Shown here: positions 15,196-25,298 of the stretch, one piece after another
How positions within the stretch are numbered: position 1 is the stretch's first letter
Layout: every line of letters begins with the position of its first letter
DNA from: CAZGMC01 sp964526565
GTDB lineage: Bacteria > Pseudomonadota > Alphaproteobacteria > DSM-16000 > Inquilinaceae
Direction of reading: 5' to 3'
Assembly (NCBI GenBank): GCA_964526565.1
Contig: CAZGMC010000053.1
Span: 1-29,252, forward strand
DNA: 29,252 bases
Program-made: the position numbers and the translations under genes
Notes under the pieces: model-generated
Databases searched by the model: none
Told to the model about the DNA's origin: nothing
What the model saw: only the letters and a program-made list of their open reading frames with translations

Positions 15196-16272
15196 GCAGA
15201 AGCCGCCACCAGGGCCTGCCTCCGTCCACCAGCCGGATCCAGCCGGATCTGGTTGGCGGCCGGCACCACGGATCGTATCGGTGACGTATCGAACGGGCGG
15301 ACCGTCCTCGCCGCGGAGGCCGGCAAACCAGCCGCGGATCGCGACCGCGAAGTTCCTGACGGCCCCGTGCCTCAGGTATTGTGCAGTCAGGAACAGGGTG
15401 ACCAGCACCACCAGCGGATAGAGCCTGGGAAAAAATCTCGACGTGAAGAGCAGCTTGTTCCGCTCGTCAAGATACACCGACAAGGCCGACCGGCGTCGCC
15501 TGTTGCTGCTCGAGCCCATCGTACTGCCGTGGGCATGGTGTACGACGGCCTCGTGGGCATACCCCAGGCGGTAACCGCCGCGGCGGAAGCACCAGTCCAC
15601 CTCCTCGTTGTAGAGGAAATACCGCTCGTCCATGGGACCGACGCTCTGCAGGAAGGCACGCGAGACGAGCATCGAGGCGCCGCTGACGTAGTTCATTTCC
15701 CGTTCGATCTGTTCCACGTCCGGAACAGCGTCCACGGGAGCGTTCAACCCGATATTGTAGCCGCGCGCCATGAGCCGCCGCCACCGTCCGGCATACAGCT
15801 GCACGCGTCCCGTTCCCTTGAAGACAAGGCGGCCGCCGACAATGCCGCAGCTGCCGGAGGCCGCGCGGCGCAGCAGTTCCAGAAGCGCGTCGGGATGCGG
15901 CTCGGTGTCGGGATTGAGAACCCACAGCGCCGCCCAGCGCCGATCGGGCATGGCGTCCCGAATGCAGCGGTTGATCCCGCCAGCATAGCCGCGATTGGCC
16001 CGGCTGCAAATCACATGGATGGGCTGCCCGCCGCCGACCATCTGGCCCCGCCAGACGGGCTCGTCGGCGACCGCTCCACCGAGGTCATCGCCATCCGCCG
16101 CCGCTGTCACCATGCCGGACAGCCCGTCCACCAGACGGGCAAAAGCCTCCAACCCGCCGTTCTCGCAAATGTGGACCGAGAAATCCCGCGCCCGCTGTCG
16201 CGCCAGTGCCGCAAGGCAGGTGCGAACGTCTTCAGCGTTGCGGTACGCGACAATGGCAATGGCGGTTTGCAT
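15085..16272 (-). CDS. GT2 family glycosyltransferase, rhamnosyltransferase-like
   Basis: 395 aa from ATG 16272, where AIAIVAYRNAEDV starts the fold; ATG 16290 and TTG 16338 are alternatives without a clear ribosome site. Seen: SRANRGYAGGINRCIRDA, VLNPDTEPHPDALLEL (D-x-D equivalent), YVSGASMLVSRAFL, VGPMDERYFLYNEEVDWCFR and ERNKLLFTSRFFPRLYPL, the order typical of bacterial dTDP-rhamnose-type GT2 enzymes. A hydrophobic stretch follows (LVVLVTLFLTAQYL). The last 60 or so residues are Gly/Pro-rich, unlike the family, and are read antisense through the spacer and into the converging gene, which suggests loss of an original stop codon. Confidence 0.85.
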   Translation of the reverse strand: MQTAIAIVAYRNAEDVRTCLAALARQRARDFSVHICENGGLEAFARLVDGLSGMVTAAADGDDLGGAVADEPVWRGQMVGGGQPIHVICSRANRGYAGGINRCIRDAMPDRRWAALWVLNPDTEPHPDALLELLRRAASGSCGIVGGRLVFKGTGRVQLYAGRWRRLMARGYNIGLNAPVDAVPDVEQIEREMNYVSGASMLVSRAFLQSVGPMDERYFLYNEEVDWCFRRGGYRLGYAHEAVVHHAHGSTMGSSSNRRRRSALSVYLDERNKLLFTSRFFPRLYPLVVLVTLFLTAQYLRHGAVRNFAVAIRGWFAGLRGEDGPPVRYVTDTIRGAGRQPDPAGSGWWTEAGPGGGFCSGAGQTQADGPVEAVAANADQDHDGLEPVAKPRQTR

Positions 16273-16460
16273 GGCAGGCACAAGTGGCATCAACGGGAGC
16301 CGATCCGCTTGTCGAGAGCCGGCGGTCGGTGCCGGCAATGACGGTCGCGGTCATGGGCGGCTGCACTGTTCCGCAACACGGCAGCGCCCCGCAACCTGCA
16401 CTTCCGCAGGAAGCGGGCGGGGTTTGCGCACGCCCTCGGCCGGGTGCAGGTGCGGGATCA

Positions 16461-16500
16461 CCGGCAGCTTCAAGCCGGCAGCTTCAAGCCGGCAGCTTCA
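16461..16500. repeat. 14-bp tandem repeat, nearly three units
   Basis: ccggcagcttcaag repeats at 16461-16474 and 16475-16488, with a 12-nt third copy at 16489-16500. It lies about 150 nt upstream of the GT4 start. Confidence 0.92.
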
Positions 16501-16515
16501 GGAAGGCCAGGGTCT

Positions 16516-16538
16516 GGATCGGATCGGATCGGATCGGA
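16516..16538. repeat. 5-bp tandem repeat (ggatc), four units plus partial
   Basis: Four exact ggatc units at 16516-16535, then gga. A pentanucleotide array next to a gene start can change in copy number by slippage; it lies upstream of, not inside, the chosen GT4 reading frame. Confidence 0.92.
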
Positions 16539-16644
16539 CAGGCTGACAGCGGCCGTACGGGCGGCTAGTGTCCGGCGCGCCAGGGGCGGCGCCGTCGGGG
16601 CCGCGCCGGCGCGACCCGTGCCCGCCACCCCAGCCGCCGGCCCC

Positions 16645-17859
16645 ATGCGCATCCTGCACGTCCTCGACCACTCCGCGCCGCTGCAGAGCGGCTACGTGTT
16701 CCGCACCCAGGGCATCCTGCGCGCCCAGCGCGCCCGCGGCTGGGAAACGGTCCACCTGACCACCTGCCGCCACCGCCGCGACGGCCCCGACCCGGAGACG
16801 GTGGACGGGCTGACCTACCACCGCACCCGCCTGCCGCGCTCGCCGCTGCTGCGCCTGCCGGTGGCGCGCGAGACGCTGGAGATGCGGGCCACCGAGGCGC
16901 GGCTGCTGGCCCTGGCCCGCCAGGCCCGGCCCGACGTGATCCACGCCCACTCGCCGGTGCTCAACGCCATCCCGGCGCTGCGCGTCGGCCGGCGGCTGGG
17001 CCTGCCGGTGGTCTACGAGGTGCGCGCCTTCTGGGAGGACGCCGCCGCCAGCGAGGGCCAGTCGGCGCCGGGCGGGCTGCGCTATGGCGCCACCAAATGG
17101 CTGGAGACGCGGGCGCTGTGGCGCGCCGACGCCGTCACCACGATCTGCAACGGCCTGCGCGACGACATGCTGGCGCGCGGCCTGCCGGCGGACAGGGTGA
17201 CGGTGATCCCCAACGCCGTCGATGCGGCACGGTTCACGCCGATCGCCGAGAAGGACGCGGCGCTGGTCGCCCGCTACGACCTGGCCGGCTGCACCGTGCT
17301 CGGCTTCATCGGCTCGTTCTACCGCTACGAGGGCCTGGACCTGCTGGTGCGGGCGATGGCCGGGCTGGCCGCGCGCCACGCCACGCTGCGCCTGCTGCTG
17401 GTTGGCGGCGGCCCCGAGGCGGAGCGCATCGGTGCCCTGGTCGCCGAGCTGGGCCTGGCGCACAGCGTCATCCTGACCGGCCGCGTGCCGCACGAGGAGG
17501 TCGGCCGCTATTACTCCGTGATCGACGCATTCGTCTATCCGCGCCAGCCGATGCGGCTGACCGAGCTGGTCACGCCCCTCAAGCCGCTCGAGTCGATGGC
17601 CATGGAAAAGCTGGTCATCGCCTCGGACGTGGGCGGACACCGCGAGCTGATCGCCGACGGCCGCACCGGCTTCCTGTTCAAGGCCGGCGATGCCGACAGC
17701 CTGGCCGCCGTCATCGCCCGCGTCATCGACGGCCGCATCCCCTGGGCCGACATCCTGCGCGCCGGGCGCCAGTATGTCGAGACGGAGCGGGCCTGGCCGC
17801 GGGTGGTGGAACGGTACGCGCCGCTCTATGATCGCCTGGTCGGGGCGGCCGTGGCCTGA
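16645..17859 (+). CDS. GT4 family glycosyltransferase, exosortase A system-associated type
   Basis: 404 aa from ATG 16645; a frame extending to 16444 reads through the tandem repeats and is rejected. The N-terminus MRILHVLDHSAPLQSGYVFR and RGWETVHLTTCRHRRDG with VDGLTYHRT is the distinctive opening of the GT4 enzymes that accompany exosortase A/PEP-CTERM loci. GT-B hallmarks follow: PDVIHAHSP, VVYEVRAFWEDAA, VIPNAVDAARF, GFIGSFYRYEGLDLLV, LLLVGGGPE, and the E-x7-E donor site in TPLKPLESMAMEKLVIASDVGG. It probably adds a sugar during exopolysaccharide synthesis at the cytoplasmic face. A YdcF-type gene follows 86 nt later, probably in the same transcript. Confidence 0.9.
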   Translation: MRILHVLDHSAPLQSGYVFRTQGILRAQRARGWETVHLTTCRHRRDGPDPETVDGLTYHRTRLPRSPLLRLPVARETLEMRATEARLLALARQARPDVIHAHSPVLNAIPALRVGRRLGLPVVYEVRAFWEDAAASEGQSAPGGLRYGATKWLETRALWRADAVTTICNGLRDDMLARGLPADRVTVIPNAVDAARFTPIAEKDAALVARYDLAGCTVLGFIGSFYRYEGLDLLVRAMAGLAARHATLRLLLVGGGPEAERIGALVAELGLAHSVILTGRVPHEEVGRYYSVIDAFVYPRQPMRLTELVTPLKPLESMAMEKLVIASDVGGHRELIADGRTGFLFKAGDADSLAAVIARVIDGRIPWADILRAGRQYVETERAWPRVVERYAPLYDRLVGAAVA

Positions 17860-17945
17860 GGGCGTCACGCCCGGTCTCCGCCAGACCGGCCGCCGCCACC
17901 GCCAACACCCCTGACCCGGCTCGCCGCAGGGCCTGGAGGCGCCCG

Positions 17946-18692
17946 GTGCTCAAGGCATTCCTGCTGCCGCCCGGCAGCATCATCGTCCTGATCGTGGCCG
18001 GACTCGTCCTGCGGCGCTGGCGGCCGCGCACCGGCACGTCGATCGTCGTTGCCGGCCTGGTGCTGCTGTACGCGCTGAGCACGCCCCTCGTCGCCGGGCT
18101 GGCGATGCGCGGCCTCGAGCCCTATCCGGCGCTCGATCCGCACGGCACGATCCCCGACGCCGGAGCCATCGTCGTGCTGGCGGCGGGCTGGTACAGCGAC
18201 GCTCCGGAATACGGTGAGACGACGATCGATTCCCTGGCCCTGACGCGGCTGCGCTATGCGGCGACGCTGCACCGGCGCACCGGCCGGCCGATCCTGGTCA
18301 GCGGCGGCCTGGGCACCGACGACCGGCCGGCCCTGGCCGACCTGATGAGCGAGAGCCTGCGCCGCGATTTCGGCCTCGCGGCGCGGTGGGTTGAGCGCGA
18401 GTCCCGCAACACCGCCGGGAATGCCGAGCGCAGTGCCGAAACCCTGCTGCCCGAGGGGATCGGGACGATCTACCTGGTCACCCATGCCTGGCACATGCGC
18501 CGCGCCGTGCCGGTGTTCGAAGCCGCGGGGTTCACGGTCGTGCCGGCACCGACGGCGTTCGCGGCGCACCATCCGATCGTCTGGCCGGGCGTGCTGAACG
18601 ACTATCTGCCGTCGCCGTGGGCGCTGGGCGGGACCGCCTACGCGGTGCACGAATGGCTGGGCCGGGCCTGGTACGCGTTGCGCTACGGCTGA
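17946..18692 (+). CDS. YdcF/DUF218 family membrane-anchored protein
   Basis: 248 aa from GTG 17946, with GGAGG 7 nt before it. Two hydrophobic segments come first (about 5-22 and 33-52). The DUF218 domain follows: AGAIVVLAAGW, RLRYAATLHRRTGRPILVSGG, the ESRNTAGNAERSAE signature, and IYLVTHAWHMRRAVPVFEAAGF. Family members (SanA, ElyC, YdcF) sit at the inner membrane and influence envelope assembly; the reaction is unknown. Placed after an exosortase-type glycosyltransferase, it may act on lipid-linked sugars. The stop overlaps the convergent protease gene by 10 nt. Confidence 0.9.
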   Translation: MLKAFLLPPGSIIVLIVAGLVLRRWRPRTGTSIVVAGLVLLYALSTPLVAGLAMRGLEPYPALDPHGTIPDAGAIVVLAAGWYSDAPEYGETTIDSLALTRLRYAATLHRRTGRPILVSGGLGTDDRPALADLMSESLRRDFGLAARWVERESRNTAGNAERSAETLLPEGIGTIYLVTHAWHMRRAVPVFEAAGFTVVPAPTAFAAHHPIVWPGVLNDYLPSPWALGGTAYAVHEWLGRAWYALRYG

Positions 18693-19780
18693 ACCTCGTC
18701 CGTGCCGGTCAGCCGGGTCAGGTCGGCGCGCAGCCGGGCCAGCAGGTCGTCGTCGATCAGGGCGCCGCCGGGCAGGTCGCGGGCCACCCGATAGGCGTGC
18801 ACGGCGCGGCGGGTGCTCGGGCCGGCGACGCCGTCGGCCGGGCCGGCCGGCCGGCCCAGCGCGTTGAGCAGGTCCTGCGCCGCCGCCACCCGGTCCGGCG
18901 TCTCCCCGGCCAGGGTCTGCAGCGCCGGCATGGCGTTGGCGATCGGCACGGCGATGTTGGCGCGCCCGGTCTCATAGTCCGGCAGCACATCGTCGGTGGA
19001 CTGCAGCTCGCCGATGGCGATGGCCGCGACGTGGCTGCGGCCGCCCTCGACGAAGTACATCGGCGCGCCGGACGCGCCCTGCCGCACGGCGCAGTCGTGA
19101 TGCCAGATCGGCTGGCGGTTCAGCGGCCAGAGATGCTCCTCGTGCACGCGACAGTCCGGGTCGACCTGGACGTGGAACAGGTTCTGCGGCTCGGGATAGC
19201 CGGCGAGCTGCAGCCGGCGTCCGGCCGCCTCGGCCAGCGCCAGCGGGCGCGGCGAAAAGTGCCCATAGCGGTCGCCGACGCAGCGCTCCAATTGCAGCAG
19301 GATCCAGTCCTGCGAGGCATCGACCGGCACCGCGTCATAGTAGCGGCCCCAGGCCACCGGCCGGCCCACCGTGAAGTCGTCGAAATTGCCGAAGCGCCGG
19401 CCGCTGCCGTAGTAGACCATGTACTCGAACGCCGTGCTGGGATAGGCGCGCACGTTCAGGTCGTAGTCGCTCAGCACCACGTGCATCGCCGACATGGCAT
19501 AGCACGGCGCCACCAGGAACCCGGTGCCGGCCTTCCGCGTGGTCGGATCGCTGATCAGGACGATCCGTCCGAAGTCCGTGCCCGGCCGCCGCTCCTCGAG
19601 GCGCCGGTCGTCGCTGCCGAAGATGTTCACCGGCCGCATCGCGCCGTCGGCCGGCACCGGCGGGTCCGGCATCGGCACCGGTGGCGCGCCCGCGACGGCA
19701 GCCGCCGCGGCCAGCACCGCTGCCGCCACGACACCCGGCATCGCCAGCGATCGCAGTCTCGGCATGAGCCCGTGCAGCAT
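18683..19780 (-). CDS. Exported trypsin-like serine protease with peptidoglycan-binding-like C-terminus
   Basis: 365 aa from ATG 19780, giving a signal peptide of basic start plus Ala-rich core ending near AVAGAPP (about residue 32). Longer upstream frames run antisense into the flippase gene and are rejected. The catalytic triad is His100 in SAMHVVL, Asp158 in SQDWILL and Ser237 in QGASGAP; Cys210 and Cys230 bracket the region before Ser237 and could form a disulphide. Residues about 298-352 resemble a peptidoglycan-binding type 1 motif (LLNALGRPAGPADGVAGPST, then RRAVHAYR). An exported S1-family protease is predicted; its substrate is unknown. Confidence 0.85.
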   Translation of the reverse strand: MLHGLMPRLRSLAMPGVVAAAVLAAAAAVAGAPPVPMPDPPVPADGAMRPVNIFGSDDRRLEERRPGTDFGRIVLISDPTTRKAGTGFLVAPCYAMSAMHVVLSDYDLNVRAYPSTAFEYMVYYGSGRRFGNFDDFTVGRPVAWGRYYDAVPVDASQDWILLQLERCVGDRYGHFSPRPLALAEAAGRRLQLAGYPEPQNLFHVQVDPDCRVHEEHLWPLNRQPIWHHDCAVRQGASGAPMYFVEGGRSHVAAIAIGELQSTDDVLPDYETGRANIAVPIANAMPALQTLAGETPDRVAAAQDLLNALGRPAGPADGVAGPSTRRAVHAYRVARDLPGGALIDDDLLARLRADLTRLTGTDEVQP

Positions 19781-19899
19781 CGTCGCCTGCTCCGCAACCG
19801 GTCCGAGGCGTCGTCGGGCGACCGGGAGCCGCGCCGGCCGGATGCCGGTAGTGTAACGCCTGGCGGCGCGGCAGGCGAGCCCGGCGAATGCCGCGCCAC

Positions 19900-21441
19900 T
19901 CAACGGCGCGCGCCCCCGAGACGGGCGAGATGCAGCCAGGTCAGCACATGGCCCCAGAACCGCGTGCGCTCGTCGCGGTCGAGGCCGAAGGTCACGAGGA
20001 CCACGGCAAGCGCCACATAGGCCGCCGCCAGCAGCGCCGCGGCCGCCGGCAGCGGCAGCGCCAGCAGCGCCGGCCGCACCAGCCACAGCGGCACCTGGGC
20101 CGCCAGCGCCGCCAGCCCCAGCCCGCCGACGGCACGGACGTAGACGGCCAGGGGCAGCCCGATCTGGCGGCAGACAAAGGCCGGCTGCACCAACACGCGG
20201 GCGACGAGCAGCGGCAGCGCCGTGCCCAGCGCCACGCCGACCAGGCCCAGGGGCCGGGCCAGGGCCAGGCTGAGCAGCAGGTTGGCCGCCGCCTCGACGG
20301 TGCCCAGCCGCGCCAGGAAGGCATGCCGGTTGAGCGCCATGAGCAGGTGGGCGGACGGCGTCTGGGCCAGCTCGAGCATGACGGCGGCGCCGATCACCGC
20401 CAGCGGTGCGAAGGCGACGCCGTAGTCCGGCCCGATCCACAGCTCGATGAACGGCCGGCCGACCAGCAGCAGGCTCCCGCCGAACAGCGTGCTCAGCACC
20501 ACCGACAGCTTGCTGACGAACAGGAAATCGCGGCGCAGGCCGGCCTCGTCGCCCTGACCGGCCAAAGCGGCGAACACCGGCATCATGAAGCCGATGCTGC
20601 TGACCATGAGCTGCATGTAATAGGAGACCAGGCGCGCGGCGATATTGTAGATTGTCACCATGGCGGCGCCGAGGACGAGGCCGATCACGACCACGTCGAC
20701 GTTGAACCGTACCTTTTCGGACACCTCGGCGACGAAGCTGTACAGGCCATAGCGGGCATAGGTGCCGATGCGCGTCCTCTGGAACAGGCGCAGCGACAGG
20801 CGCATCTGCGGGTACAGCCGCCATGCGATGAACGCCTTGGCCAGGCGCTCGGCCGTGTTGGTCGCGAGCGTGATGACGGCCAGCGCGACGATGCCGTGGC
20901 CCGCCCCGATGACCAGGAGGATCAGGCCCGTGCGGACGACGACCTTGACGATGCCGAGCAGCGCGGCGAGGTCGAACCGGACCTGGGCCACCATGATGCT
21001 GTTGAACAGGCCGCCGGGGAAGAACAGCGCCACGTCGACCGCCGCCACGACCAGCGCCAGGCGGACGATGCGCCCGGCCTCGGCATCGGCGACGAACAGC
21101 GGCACCGCCGCCGCCGCCGCCAGTGCCGCCGCCAGCGCCACCACACCGGCGCCGCAGAAAAGCACCATCGAGGTGCTGAGGACGGCGTTGACCTCGGTCC
21201 AGTCGCAGCGCGAGTAGTGCAAGGATATGTAGCGCTCGGCGGCACTGAACATGCCGAAGTCGAGCACCGCGAAGTAGCCGAGGATGGTGCCGATGAGGAT
21301 CCAGGTACCGTACCAGCCGTCACCGAGCTGCGCGATGAGGAACGGTACGAGAACTAGCGAGGCGGATAAATTGACCAGCAGGGCCACAACGGTGAAGGTC
21401 GAGCTGCTGAGCAGTCGCTGTGCGGTGCCGGGAGCGGACAT
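19900..21441 (-). CDS. Wzx-type polysaccharide flippase (oligosaccharide transporter)
   Basis: 513 aa from ATG 21441. The open frame continues far upstream to 23565, but that part is antisense to prsK and is not coding. About 12-14 hydrophobic segments run the full length, beginning LLSSSTFTVVALLVNLSASL. LGDGWYGTWILIGTILGYFAVLDFGM and YNIAARLVSYYMQLM are typical of the polysaccharide transport (PST/MATE-like) superfamily. It would move undecaprenol-linked repeat units across the inner membrane. It is divergent from prsK across a 240-nt gap and near four glycan genes. Confidence 0.88.
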   Translation of the reverse strand: MSAPGTAQRLLSSSTFTVVALLVNLSASLVLVPFLIAQLGDGWYGTWILIGTILGYFAVLDFGMFSAAERYISLHYSRCDWTEVNAVLSTSMVLFCGAGVVALAAALAAAAAVPLFVADAEAGRIVRLALVVAAVDVALFFPGGLFNSIMVAQVRFDLAALLGIVKVVVRTGLILLVIGAGHGIVALAVITLATNTAERLAKAFIAWRLYPQMRLSLRLFQRTRIGTYARYGLYSFVAEVSEKVRFNVDVVVIGLVLGAAMVTIYNIAARLVSYYMQLMVSSIGFMMPVFAALAGQGDEAGLRRDFLFVSKLSVVLSTLFGGSLLLVGRPFIELWIGPDYGVAFAPLAVIGAAVMLELAQTPSAHLLMALNRHAFLARLGTVEAAANLLLSLALARPLGLVGVALGTALPLLVARVLVQPAFVCRQIGLPLAVYVRAVGGLGLAALAAQVPLWLVRPALLALPLPAAAALLAAAYVALAVVLVTFGLDRDERTRFWGHVLTWLHLARLGGARR

Positions 21442-21681
21442 CCGACCGTCATCGACAAGGTGGCCGCCGGCCGGCCGGCGGTGCGGCGCTTCCCCGACAG
21501 GCACACGGCGCAGGACGTGCCGCCAGGCGAGTGCCGGCGGCGGCGGGCGGACCGTCGCGGCGGCCGTCATCGGCATTGCCTGCCGCCCGCAGTCCGCGGC
21601 ACAGTGCGCCGCTGCCGGCGCCCGCGCAATGCCGCCATTGGGCACAGGCCCGACGGGCAGCGACCAGGAGAGAACAGCGCG

Positions 21682-23798
21682 TTGAGCGTCGGCTCGATCC
21701 CATATTTCGTGTGCGCGGCAGCCTATCTGGGCCTGACGCTGCTGCTGCTCGTCAACTGGCGGCGGACCCTGCCGGGTGTGCTGCTGACGGCGGCCGCCGC
21801 CGTCACCGTCGTCTGGGCCGCGGCGGTCGGACTCGGCGAGCGCGGCCTGGCCGGCTGGGCAGCGGCCGGACCGCCCCTGGAGCTGGCCCGCGACGCCGCC
21901 TGGTTCGCCTTCGTCCTGAGCGTCCTGGCCGCCCACCGCGACCCCGGCCGGCGCATGCCGCATGCGCTGGTCACGCTGGCCGGCGCCGCCGTCTGCCTGG
22001 TCGCCGCGGCGGCGACGGTGGAGGGGCTCCACCTGCTGTCGGGCGACGCCGCGACGGCGCTGGCCGGCGGCACCAACCTGCGCTACGTCACCGGCCTGCT
22101 GCTGGCGATCGGCGGGCTGATGCTGCTGGAAAACCTGTACCGCAATGCCGATCCCGACGAGCGCTGGGCGCTCAAGTTCCTGATCATCGGCCTGGGCGGC
22201 CTGTTCGCCTTCGACGTGTTCGTCTATGCCGATGCCATCCTGTTCAACCGCTGGAACAGCGACTTCAACGCCGCCCGCGGCCTGATCGACGCCATGATGG
22301 TGCCGTTGATCGCCGTGTCCGCGGCGCGCAACCGCAGCTGGGCGCCGCCGGTCCACGTGTCGCGGGAGATCGTGTTCCACTCGGCGACGATCCTGGTCAG
22401 CGGCCTGTTCCTGCTGGTCATGGCGGCAGCCGGATTCTATGTGCGCACGCTGGGCGGCGGCTGGGGCACTGTGATCCAGACGGCGCTGGTGTTCGGCGCC
22501 CTGGTGCTGGCGGCGGTGTTCGCCATGTCGGGCCGCGTGCGCGCCACCGCCAAGCTGTTCGTCAGCCGGCACTTCTACAGCTACAAGTATGACTACCGGG
22601 AGGAATGGCTGCGCTTCATCGGCAAGCTGGCCGATACCGACGACAAGCCGCTGGGCGAGCGCGTCGTGGCCGCCGTCGCCGACGTATTCGACGTGCCGGC
22701 CGGCACGCTGTGGCTGCGCAGCGAGGCCGGCTTCACCGGGCAGGTCGGCTGGAACCTGGCGCCGCCGCTCGGCTACCTGGCCGACGACGACCCGTTCGTG
22801 ACGCACCTGGAGCAGGACGGCGGCGCCATCGTGCTGGACCGGGCCGGCACACCGAACGGTGCGCCGCCGCCGCCGGTGCTGACAGCGGTCCCGCGCGCCT
22901 GGCTGGTCGTGCCGCTGGTGCACCGCGAGCGGCTGGTCGGCATCATGGTCCTGGCGCGGCCGCGGGCGCCGCGGGCCATGGCGCAGGAGGACCGCGCCCT
23001 GCTGCGCATCCTGGCGCGCCAGGCGGCCAGCTACATGGCCGAGTGGCTCACGCTGGAAGAGCTGACCGAGGCACGCCGGTTCGAGGAGTTCAACCAGCGC
23101 GTCACCTTCATCGTCCATGACCTGAAGAACATCACCGGGCAGCTTGCCCTGCTGGCCGGCAATGCCGCGCGGTTCCGCGACAATCCGGAGTTCATCGCCG
23201 ACATGGTCGCCACGGTCGAGGACTCGGTGACGGCGCTGAACCGCCTGCTCGCCCATCTCAACGCCGAGCGCGGCCGAGACGACGGCGACGAGCCGCGCAC
23301 GATCCGCCTGCGCATGGTGGCCGAGGAGGTGGTGCGCCAGCTCGGCCGTGCCGAACCGGCGCCGGCCGTCGACTGCCGCGACGACCGGGCCGCGGTGACG
23401 GCGGCACCGGCGCGCCTGACGGCGGTGCTGCGCAACCTGGTGCGCAACGCCGTCGAAGCCGCCGGCCGCAACGGGCACGTGGTCATCCGCGTGGTCCGCA
23501 GCGGCCGCGACGCCGTGCTGGAGGTCGAGGACGACGGCCCCGGCATGGACCCCGCCTTTGTCCACAACGAACTGTTCCGGCCGTTCCGCAGCACCAAGGG
23601 CGGCGGCTACGGCATCGGCGCCTTCGAGAGCCGCCAGTTCGCCCGCCGCGCCGGCGGCCGGCTGGACGTCCGCACGGCGCCCGGCCAGGGCACCGTGATG
23701 CGCCTGGTGCTGCCCGCCGCTGACGCCGCCGCTGACACGGCCGCGGACGCCGCCGCCGACTCCGACAGCGACACCCCGACACCAGCAAAGACGACGAC

Positions 23799-23802
<4 letters not shown>
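21682..23802 (+). CDS. prsK: PEP-CTERM system histidine kinase PrsK
   Basis: 706 aa from TTG 21682, which has AGGAG about 10 nt upstream and matches the start of the first membrane helix (GSIPYFVCAAAYLGLTLLLL). The longer frame to 21460 lacks support. Residues 1 to about 290 hold eight or so transmembrane helices, followed by a GAF-like domain (about 325-460). The kinase core has the family-specific His box IVHDLKNITGQLALL with His479, the N box LVRNAVEAAG, the G1 box EVEDDGPGMD and the G2 box STKGGGYGIGAFES. The HDLKN box and this layout identify PrsK, partner of PrsR in exosortase A systems. The stop overlaps the prsR start as ATGA, so the two are translationally coupled. Confidence 0.92.
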
Positions 23803-25208
<1,406 letters not shown>

Positions 25209-25298
25209 GCCGCGCCCGGCCCGGCCGGACCGCCGCCGACGCTCGCCACCGCGCGCGGCGTGCCGGCCTGTCCGGTCCGGTGCCTCAGGGCCGGTGCC

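Larger units (their letters stand above)
16273..16644. other. Divergent intergenic region with short tandem repeats
   Basis: The 372 nt between the two divergent glycosyltransferase genes contain two separate tandem repeats (listed below) and no ORF that looks real. It should hold both promoters. I found no clear sigma70 or sigma54 -24/-12 match. Confidence 0.5.

Noticed and set aside
19781..20824. Longer start for the serine protease (frame open to 20824)
   Set aside because: Antisense to the flippase; signal peptide begins at 19780.
21442..23565. Upstream 700-codon extension of the flippase frame
   Set aside because: Lies antisense to prsK, is His/Gln/Arg-rich shadow sequence, and the flippase fold starts at ATG 21441.
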